Source of the DNA: Thermoplasmata archaeon
GTDB taxonomy: Archaea > Thermoplasmatota > Thermoplasmata > Sysuiplasmatales > Sysuiplasmataceae
Length of the DNA stretch: 12,534 bases
NCBI GenBank assembly: GCA_021811925.1
Contig: JAKAPY010000037.1
Span: 1 to 12,534, forward strand
Direction of reading: 5' to 3'
Shown here: positions 4,993 to 10,985 of the stretch, piece after piece
How positions within the stretch are numbered: position 1 is the first letter of the stretch
Layout: every line of letters starts with the position of its first letter
Translations under genes and position numbers: made by a program
The notes under the pieces: model-generated
Databases searched by the model: none
Seen by the model: the letters and a program-made list of their open reading frames with translations, nothing else
What the model was told of the DNA's origin: nothing

Positions 4993-7191
4993 CTGGCAGG
5001 AAAGATCAACCTGAACGACTTTGTCCTGTACATAGACAACCTGTCAGTGGAATACACGCTCAAGGATGTGAGGATCAAGGCGGTCAGCAACCTTACTCTG
5101 GGCGTCAGCGAGCACGAGTCTGTCGGTATTGTCGGTGAAAGCGGATGCGGCAAATCCACGCTCGCAATGGCAATTGCACACATACTTCCCCAAAATTCTC
5201 TCATTACCGGCGGCCGTATATATTACAAGGGAAAAGTAATCGCGGATGCATCCACAGGCGCTTCTTACTCTTTCAGAATGAACAGAAGGCAGAAAAAGGT
5301 TGAGGGGGAGCTGAACCTGATAAGATGGTTCGGAATCTCGATCGTGTTCCAGGGTGCAATAAACTCATTGAACCCACTGTTCACCGTCGGAAGTCAGATG
5401 ATTGACATCTTCTACTACAAGATGTCAGACAGCAGAGAAGTTGCAAGGTCGAAGTGTGTTAAGCTGCTTTCAGCCGTGGGGCTGGAGCAGTGGGTTATGG
5501 ATGCCTTTCCTCACCAGCTCAGCGGCGGAATGAAGCAGAGAGTGATCATAGCTATGGCGATCGCCCTGAAGCCAGCCCTCATAATAGCGGATGAGCCGAC
5601 GACCTCGCTCGATGTCATTACCCAGTACAAGATCATAGAGGAGCTGCAGAAGCTGAGGGATGAGTACAGACTCAGCATCATAAACATATCACACGACATA
5701 TCACTCGTTTCTCACCTTTCGGACCGCATTCAGGTGATGTATGCGGGCAGGGTGGTGGAGGAACTGCCTGAAAGCAGGTTTGCAAATGTGCAGCATCCAT
5801 ATACCCGCGCACTGATCGATTCAATGCCGTCGCTCACCGAGGACGTGTCCACAATCGAATCGATACCTGGCGCACCTCCGAGCCTTTCTTCCGAGATAGC
5901 TGGCTGTCCCTTCGCTCCCAGGTGCAGTTATGCCCGTCAGGAATGCACATCCCCCGAGACTGATCTGGACAGGGTAGTTGGCAAGGACCATTTCGTCAGA
6001 TGCTCCGTCCTCCCCTTCGCATCGGGGGCAAACACGATCAGAAAGCTCAGGACATCGATTCCCAGGGTAATGTCCGAAAGAAAAGGAGAGGGAGCGCTGC
6101 TTACAGCTCACTCTGTAACACGCGTGTTCAAATCAAATGCAGGTCTCAGATCAGGCCTGAGGCTCGGATCCGGTTCGCCAGATATCCTGGCAGTGGACGA
6201 AGTTGATTTGACACTGAGATCCGGCGACACCGTGGGGCTCGTGGGTGAGACGGGAAGCGGAAAGACCACCTTCAGCAGGATAGTTGGGTTCCTCGACGAG
6301 CCGACGAAGGGGAGCATAGTATTCAACGGCAGGACAATTGATTTTTCAGATGCGAAGGGGATTCAAAAGCTCAGACCTCTTGTGCAGACAATCTTCCAGG
6401 ATCCATTCCAGAGCCTGAATCCAAGGCACAACGTATTCATGCTTGTTTCCGAGCCCCTGGTGATTCACAGGGAGGGAATCACCGATGCCGAATTGAAGCT
6501 CGAGGTCGAAAAAATGCTTGCGACGGTTGGCCTCACGCCCCCAGAGGACTACATTTGGAAGTACCCTCACCAGCTCAGCGGCGGCCAGCGGCAGAGGGTT
6601 GCCATTGCCAGAAACCTGATTCTCAACCCGAAATTAGTCATTGCGGATGAGCCGATTTCGATGCTTGACGTTTCGCTACGGGCAGGCGTGCTGAATCTTC
6701 TCCGAAAGATGAAGGATTCGCATGACCTCTCGATGCTGTATATCACGCACGACATAGCCTCGGCGAGGTACATAAGCGACAGGATCATGGTGATATACAA
6801 GGGGCAGATCGTCGAAGAGGGGAAGGCCGAGGAAGTCACCCAGGCGCCCGTCCATCCGTATGCCCTTGCACTCGTCCTTGCGAGCCTCGGAATGGAGGGG
6901 AATCTCAGCCAGACGCTTGGGGAAAACATCTTCTCCGAGACGCCTGCAAATTCTGCAAACATGTGCAGGTTCGCACCGCGCTGTCCGCTGGCCACGGATG
7001 TGTGCTGGACTTCCTCCCCTGCTTTTGCCGAGTTCAAGGATGGCAGAAGGGCCAAGTGCCATTACTCTGCTGAAATATACAAGGCGCTATACGCTGCCGG
7101 AGGACCAGCCCGGAGCCTGCCCGAGTCCTTCAGGCTGCTGACCACCACTCTGAGGCAGTCTGTCACGGATGCGCCGAAGATATCAGCCTGA
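4993..7191 (+). CDS. Fused double-ATPase subunit of peptide-type ABC transporter (DppD-DppF fusion)
   Basis: This 732-residue protein carries both nucleotide-binding domains that power the importer, usually encoded as two genes. The first domain has Walker A GESGCGKST (48-56), a Q-loop FQGAINSLNP, signature LSGGMKQR (176-183), Walker B with D200-E201 and H-loop H234. The second has Walker A GETGSGKTT (418-426), FQDPFQSLNP, signature LSGGQRQR (528-535), Walker B with D552-E553 and H586. All catalytic residues are intact, so both sites should hydrolyse ATP. Each half ends with the oligopeptide-transporter tail containing four cysteines: 305, 311, 318, 337 and 658, 664, 671, 689. The first plausible standard start, GTG at 5047, would cut off the conserved first strand (YIDNLSVEYT). 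I therefore place the start at CTG 4993 behind a near-perfect Shine-Dalgarno. The 3' end overlaps the convergent DUF309 gene by 29 bp. Confidence 0.92.
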   Translation: MAGKINLNDFVLYIDNLSVEYTLKDVRIKAVSNLTLGVSEHESVGIVGESGCGKSTLAMAIAHILPQNSLITGGRIYYKGKVIADASTGASYSFRMNRRQKKVEGELNLIRWFGISIVFQGAINSLNPLFTVGSQMIDIFYYKMSDSREVARSKCVKLLSAVGLEQWVMDAFPHQLSGGMKQRVIIAMAIALKPALIIADEPTTSLDVITQYKIIEELQKLRDEYRLSIINISHDISLVSHLSDRIQVMYAGRVVEELPESRFANVQHPYTRALIDSMPSLTEDVSTIESIPGAPPSLSSEIAGCPFAPRCSYARQECTSPETDLDRVVGKDHFVRCSVLPFASGANTIRKLRTSIPRVMSERKGEGALLTAHSVTRVFKSNAGLRSGLRLGSGSPDILAVDEVDLTLRSGDTVGLVGETGSGKTTFSRIVGFLDEPTKGSIVFNGRTIDFSDAKGIQKLRPLVQTIFQDPFQSLNPRHNVFMLVSEPLVIHREGITDAELKLEVEKMLATVGLTPPEDYIWKYPHQLSGGQRQRVAIARNLILNPKLVIADEPISMLDVSLRAGVLNLLRKMKDSHDLSMLYITHDIASARYISDRIMVIYKGQIVEEGKAEEVTQAPVHPYALALVLASLGMEGNLSQTLGENIFSETPANSANMCRFAPRCPLATDVCWTSSPAFAEFKDGRRAKCHYSAEIYKALYAAGGPARSLPESFRLLTTTLRQSVTDAPKISA

Positions 7192-7762
7192 ATATGTGCA
7201 CCCTGCCGCTTGCCAGCATACTCTCAGCCTCCCTCCTCATCATCGCCAGATCGAACGAGTAGTAACTGTCCTCCGCCCATTTCATCTTCCCCAGCGCCCG
7301 CCTGAGCATCCTGAGCGTCGTTTCCGTCTCGTTCTTCTGGTAATGCACCAGCGCGCTCGCATAGAGTATTATGGACTGCTGCACCGCCTTCTCCTCTCCA
7401 GCAGCCACTCGCCACACGCCCTCAACCTTTTCATGTACTTCCCAGAACCTCTCCTGGTTGAAAAGCAGCCTTGCCTGCTCAAGCGTCTCCTGCTTCCCGG
7501 CCGGAATATCGTCCGCCATCAGGTCTGTAATGCTCAGCACCTTTCCCTCCGAGCTCAGTGCCTTAACCCCCTCCTCCGCGCTCTTTGCCTCTTTCGAGAA
7601 GAAGTCCACTTCAACCGCGAAGCTGCTTATCCTCGCGCTGTTGATCGTGCAACCGTAGCGGCCAAGGATATCCTTGTAGTGTGCCCTCACAACCCCGTAC
7701 TGCCCGACAGCAGCATGGCTGCTGTTTTCGAGCCTGACCAGATAACGCGCGTAAGTGCTCAT
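7163..7762 (-). CDS. DUF309 (COG1547-like) domain protein
   Basis: This 199-residue predicted cytosolic protein has an uncharacterised archaeal/bacterial domain. The C-terminal part (about 85-199) carries the DUF309 pattern: ARLLFNQERFWEVHEKVEGVW, a following Q-rich helix and ILYASALVHYQK, then Leu/Arg-rich helices. This is an all-helical fold with conserved Trp, His and Glu residues of unknown purpose. The first ~85 residues (MSTYARYLVRLEN to VLSITDLMADD) look like the extra alpha/beta domain seen in archaeal relatives, from memory of the family. I chose the ATG at 7762 because the YLVRLEN strand follows at once. Earlier ATGs at 7774 and 7795 add 4 or 11 unconvincing residues. I see no ribosome binding site, so a leaderless transcript is possible. 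Its start abuts the divergent radical SAM gene, and its stop overlaps the ATPase gene by 29 bp. No biochemical role can be assigned. Confidence 0.85.
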   Translation of the reverse strand: MSTYARYLVRLENSSHAAVGQYGVVRAHYKDILGRYGCTINSARISSFAVEVDFFSKEAKSAEEGVKALSSEGKVLSITDLMADDIPAGKQETLEQARLLFNQERFWEVHEKVEGVWRVAAGEEKAVQQSIILYASALVHYQKNETETTLRMLRRALGKMKWAEDSYYSFDLAMMRREAESMLASGRVHIFRLISSAHP

Positions 7763-7797
7763 GCAAACAGACATGGACAGAGGAGTAAAGTACATAA
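7755..7797. promoter_or_regulatory. Shared start region of divergent DUF309 and radical SAM genes
   Basis: The two genes face away from each other with no spacer. The sequence CATG at 7760-7763 gives an ATG on both strands, and CATG at 7772-7775 does the same. Any promoter for one gene must therefore lie within the 5' coding region of the other. A weak TATA-like TTATGTA on the minus strand (about 7791-7797) could serve the DUF309 gene. For the radical SAM gene only a weak GATAACG around 7741-7747 is visible. Confidence 0.45.
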
Positions 7798-8939
7798 CTG
7801 ATCTGAGCTGTCATCCGGCCTGTATGCGCTCCGAACTCAAAGTCCTGGAGGTCCCCTCCGGTGTGCCCACCAGGTCCACCGCAGGCGACGGCCTCTATTC
7901 CGGCTCCCTTGCCAGGGGTTGCACCCAGTGCATCAGGGGCGCAAAGATGGTCCTTTTCGTGACCGGTGTCTGCGACATGGGCTGCTTCTACTGCCCCGTA
8001 TCGTTCAGGCGGAACAACAGGGACGTTGTATATGCCAACGAACGCCTGGTGACATGCGACCAGGACATACTCGACGAGGCGGCAAGCATGAAGGCGCTCG
8101 GAACGGGCATCACGGGCGGCGACCCCCTGATCGTGCCTGAACGGACTGCAAGGTACATCAGGCTGCTGAAGGAGTCTCTCGGCAGCAGGCATCACATACA
8201 CCTCTACACAGGAAGGCCGAACATACCCGGCCTGCGCACAGTCGCAGATGCAGGCCTGGATGAGATAAGGGTGCATCCGCCAGAGAGCATCTGGTCCAGG
8301 TTCGGTGGAACTGCGTTCGAGAAGATGGTTGTGGAGTCCAGGAGGCTGGGCATGAGAGCCGGGCTGGAAGTGCCAGCCCTACCCGGGATGATGGACGAGC
8401 TCGCCGCTCTGATAAGATCGGCCTCAGAAGCGGGAGCGCAGTTTGTCAATCTCAACGAGCTTGAGGTGTCCGAAACAAATGCGGCAGAGCTGAGGGCAAG
8501 GGGTTTCGTCACCGCAAACGACTACTCTAACGCTGTATCGGGCAGCGACGATGTTGCAAGGGCCGTGACTGGCATGGACCTCGGCATGCCAGTCCACTAC
8601 TGCCCGTCAACGTTCAAGGACTCGGTACAGCTCAGGGAACGCATCAGGAGGATAGCCTCTGTTGTGCGCTGGTCGGGGGAGGTTGTCACGGACGACGGCA
8701 CGCTGCTGAAGGGCGTGGTTGAAACGCTGGATCCGGTCGCACTTTCCTCTGCGCTTGCAAAGAGGTTCCAGATACCGCCCAAGTACATCAGGGCCGACAG
8801 CGCAAGGAAAAGGGTGGAGATTGCCCCGTGGATAGCGGAGGAAATAGCGCCGGAGCTGGAAGAGACATGCTATGTTGTGGAAGAGTATCCAACCTCGGAG
8901 AGGACAGAGGTGGAGCGCAGGGCTGTCACGCAACGCTGA
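7773..8939 (+). CDS. Radical SAM protein related to pyruvate-formate-lyase activating enzyme (COG2108-like)
   Basis: This is a 388-residue predicted cytosolic radical SAM enzyme of unknown substrate. The [4Fe-4S]-binding motif is C66-x3-C70-x2-C73 (CDMGCFYC), preceded by a CTQC pair at 50-53 and the stretch RGAKMVLFVTG. YANERLV follows at about 87-93, then TGGDPL at 114-119 in the position of the usual SAM-binding GGE motif, then HHIHLYTGRPN, a barrel strand. The C-terminal part (from about 290) looks like a separate small domain of unknown role. Such proteins occur widely in archaea without an assigned reaction. In-frame starts at 7755 (GTG), 7761 (ATG) and 7773 (ATG) are all possible; I chose 7773 because sequence before it has no recognisable conservation. 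The 3' end overlaps nusA by 14 bp, tail to tail. Confidence 0.88.
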   Translation: MDRGVKYITDLSCHPACMRSELKVLEVPSGVPTRSTAGDGLYSGSLARGCTQCIRGAKMVLFVTGVCDMGCFYCPVSFRRNNRDVVYANERLVTCDQDILDEAASMKALGTGITGGDPLIVPERTARYIRLLKESLGSRHHIHLYTGRPNIPGLRTVADAGLDEIRVHPPESIWSRFGGTAFEKMVVESRRLGMRAGLEVPALPGMMDELAALIRSASEAGAQFVNLNELEVSETNAAELRARGFVTANDYSNAVSGSDDVARAVTGMDLGMPVHYCPSTFKDSVQLRERIRRIASVVRWSGEVVTDDGTLLKGVVETLDPVALSSALAKRFQIPPKYIRADSARKRVEIAPWIAEEIAPELEETCYVVEEYPTSERTEVERRAVTQR

Positions 8940-9351
8940 TGCTCTGTATGTTGTGGTGCCTGTTGACTATGTCCCTTGCGATCCTGAGGTTTCTTCCTTC
9001 CTTGCCAATCGCCCTTCCCTTCACCGTGGGGTCGACAGTCACCGTCGCGTGAACGATCTTTCCCCTTTCCTCAATGACCACGTTCTGGACGCCGTAGTTG
9101 TGGAAGACATTCTTCACAAACTGTATCGGCTCGTCCGAGAACTCTATGATCTGTATGTCCTTGCCCGTCAGCTCCTTCATCTTTATCGCATTCACTCCCT
9201 TGCCCCCGACCGCCCTCTGGGCCTGGCCGGGCATTACGACAAAAACAAGCTTGTCCGGCGTGTCCATGCAGTCCTTGACCTGGCAGTGTGTCACAGACTC
9301 GAACATTGAGATGTAACGCAGTGTATCGGAAGTGAATTTCAATTTCTGCAC
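8926..9351 (-). CDS. nusA: Archaeal NusA-like transcription factor (two KH domains)
   Basis: This 141-residue protein is the short archaeal form of the elongation/termination factor NusA, lacking the bacterial N-terminal and S1 domains. Two KH RNA-binding domains are visible, with loops VGGKG near 48-52 and IGKEG at 115-119, the latter within GRAIGKEGRNLRIA. The start is GTG at 9351-9349, only 6 nt after the rpl30e stop, with a GGAGAG-like sequence before it, so it is translated from the rpoA1-rpoA2-rpl30e transcript. In many archaea this cluster continues with rps12 and rps7. Here nusA is the last gene and ends inside the convergent radical SAM gene. A CQVKDC pair at residues 23-28 could be redox- or metal-active, but this is only noted. 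Confidence 0.94.
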   Translation of the reverse strand: MQKLKFTSDTLRYISMFESVTHCQVKDCMDTPDKLVFVVMPGQAQRAVGGKGVNAIKMKELTGKDIQIIEFSDEPIQFVKNVFHNYGVQNVVIEERGKIVHATVTVDPTVKGRAIGKEGRNLRIARDIVNRHHNIQSISVA

Positions 9352-9357
9352 AACAAA

Positions 9358-9639
9358 TTACTCTCCGAGCAGAGCAGCGGAGCCGTCGTCCGTGATTGCC
9401 ACGGCAGAAACAGAAAACCGTTTACCGCATGCGATACCCAGTTCGACGCTTCCGCCGCCGTACCTGTATGCCTTGACGCTCCTGAGCCTGGAAAAGTGCT
9501 CCGCGTCAGGTGCGTTGGACGCGTATATCACCGCTTTTGCCTTCTTCTTCGCAAGGCACTGCTTGACTTCGCTGGCGCCAAGCACTACCTTTCCGTCCGC
9601 AAGCGCGAGTTTGAGTGCGTTTTCAATGTCCATCTTCAT
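9358..9639 (-). CDS. rpl30e: L30e-like ribosomal protein of the RNA polymerase operon
   Basis: This small 93-residue RNA-binding protein of the L7Ae/L30e fold has its normal family length. It begins MKMDIENALKLAL, with the family segment GKVVLGASEVKQCL and the strand KAVIYASNAPD, and ends with SAVAITDDGSAALL. Its position between rpoA2 and nusA is the usual archaeal location for this gene. The ATG at 9639 overlaps the rpoA2 stop by 4 bp (ATGA), which implies coupled translation. The second Met (9633) is an alternative start that would drop two residues. It acts in the large ribosomal subunit; some L30e-like proteins bind other RNAs. Confidence 0.93.
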   Translation of the reverse strand: MKMDIENALKLALADGKVVLGASEVKQCLAKKKAKAVIYASNAPDAEHFSRLRSVKAYRYGGGSVELGIACGKRFSVSAVAITDDGSAALLGE

Positions 9640-10985
9640 TCCTTCTTTCCGGGCAAATATTCGATGTTGACTGCGCCAGTGCCGAGTGTAACAGGCTGTC
9701 CTACTATAATGTTTTCCGCAACACCGTCAAGCAAATCCTCCTCGCCTATTATTGCAGCCCTGAGCAGGTGGGTGCTCGTTATTTCAAATGCAGCCCTTGC
9801 AAGCACGCTCGATTTCCTGCCGGAGATTCCATGCCTGCCTATTGCCTTGACGCTGCCGTCGTTGGTCATCATGTCCGCGACGAGCATTATGTGCCTTATG
9901 TCGACGACAAGACCCTGTTCCTCAAGCGTCTTCGATGCCTCCTCGATAATGGCGTTCCTTGCGGCCTCGACACCCAGCACGGAGTAGATCTCCTCTATGT
10001 TGTTCGTCCGGACGCGCGTCTTGTCAATCAGCTGCGCAGACAGCTTTTCCGGCGCGGACTCGGCGATCTCGTTGTGCTTGGCCCTGTCGGAAGAGTCAAG
10101 GTAGGCGCCATAGCTGAGCTCGAAGGAGAGGAGCTCCTCAAGATTAGAACCCTCTGTATAGATGACGTATTCACCGCCCTCCTTCCTGAGGACGGCCCTT
10201 GTGATTCCGTCTATGCCCTTTATCTTCGAATCCTTTGCGATCTCTGATTTCTGGTGAAGTATCCTGAAGGAAGGCTCGGGTATTTCGATTGTAATCGTGT
10301 CCGTCTGCTTGTCAGATATAAGATCCTTCAGGCCGCGGGACTGGGAGAGCACTTCCCTGAGCCCCTGGATGCTGACGCCCTTCTTCTTCATCCTTTCGCT
10401 GTCGGGAAGCACATGGACCTTCATGTTGTGGATGTCCGTCTCAAGCGAGGCCACATCGAGGAGCGTTGCCGTCTCTATCCTGTTGCTGACCCACATGGCC
10501 AGGTCCCTGTCATCCGCAAACTCCCTTGCCAGGTGGACCTCCATCATGGGCGTGCTCGGTGCCCGTCTTGCATCTACTATCTCTATCAGCCTTGGAAGGC
10601 CAAGTGTGACGTTGATTTCGGCGACACCCGCGTAGTGGAATGTACGCATCGTCATCTGCGTTCCCGGTTCACCTATGCTCTGTGCCGCAACAATGCCTGC
10701 CGACTCGTTCGGGTCTATCAGGTGTTCCTCGTACCTGTCGCATGCCTTCGCCAAGATCTTCTTGAGTGTGGAATCCCTGACCTCGATCCCCTCGAGCCTG
10801 TCGGACACCTTCTCGATGACGCTTTCGGGCAGCTTCTTTTCCATCTCCTTCAGAAGCTTCAGGAGCCTCTTCTGCAGCTCCGTCCGCTCGCCCTCCTTCC
10901 TTATGACGTAAGACTCGAGCTCGGCCGGCTTTGCCTGCTGCTTCGCCTTCTTTGCGGTCGTCCTGCTTCTGGCGGTGGACTTCAC
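9636..10985 (-). CDS. rpoA2: DNA-directed RNA polymerase subunit A'' (C-terminal part of the largest subunit)
   Basis: This 449-residue protein is the C-terminal section of the archaeal largest polymerase subunit. It provides the trigger loop and part of the jaw and clamp. The hallmark block is at about 97-140: GIVAAQSIGEPGTQ, MTMRTFHYAG (trigger loop), then LGLPRLIEIVDAR. The C-terminus GVAENIIVGQPVTLGTG is also typical. Compared with related archaeal proteins as I remember them, it carries about 50 extra N-terminal residues: a Lys/Arg-rich start (7 basic residues in the first 19) followed by a predicted helix (ELQKRLLKLLKEMEKKLPES). No alternative Met removes the extension cleanly. The ATG overlaps the rpoA1 stop by 4 bp (ATGA), and the stop overlaps rpl30e in the same way. 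Confidence 0.97.
   Translation of the reverse strand: MKSTARSRTTAKKAKQQAKPAELESYVIRKEGERTELQKRLLKLLKEMEKKLPESVIEKVSDRLEGIEVRDSTLKKILAKACDRYEEHLIDPNESAGIVAAQSIGEPGTQMTMRTFHYAGVAEINVTLGLPRLIEIVDARRAPSTPMMEVHLAREFADDRDLAMWVSNRIETATLLDVASLETDIHNMKVHVLPDSERMKKKGVSIQGLREVLSQSRGLKDLISDKQTDTITIEIPEPSFRILHQKSEIAKDSKIKGIDGITRAVLRKEGGEYVIYTEGSNLEELLSFELSYGAYLDSSDRAKHNEIAESAPEKLSAQLIDKTRVRTNNIEEIYSVLGVEAARNAIIEEASKTLEEQGLVVDIRHIMLVADMMTNDGSVKAIGRHGISGRKSSVLARAAFEITSTHLLRAAIIGEEDLLDGVAENIIVGQPVTLGTGAVNIEYLPGKKE

Noticed and set aside
7192..7215. Terminator after the ABC operon
   Set aside because: No T-run or stable hairpin is present; the bases are coding sequence of the DUF309 gene.
7169..7801. A 210-codon open frame on the plus strand opposite the DUF309 gene
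   Set aside because: It is Arg/His/Pro/Leu-rich with no family features, while the minus strand gives clear DUF309 motifs. The open frame follows from the codon bias of the real gene.
9615..10247. A 210-codon plus-strand open frame opposite the 3' end of rpoA2 and the start of rpl30e
   Set aside because: It is a shadow of two well-supported genes, and its composition is unlike a real protein.
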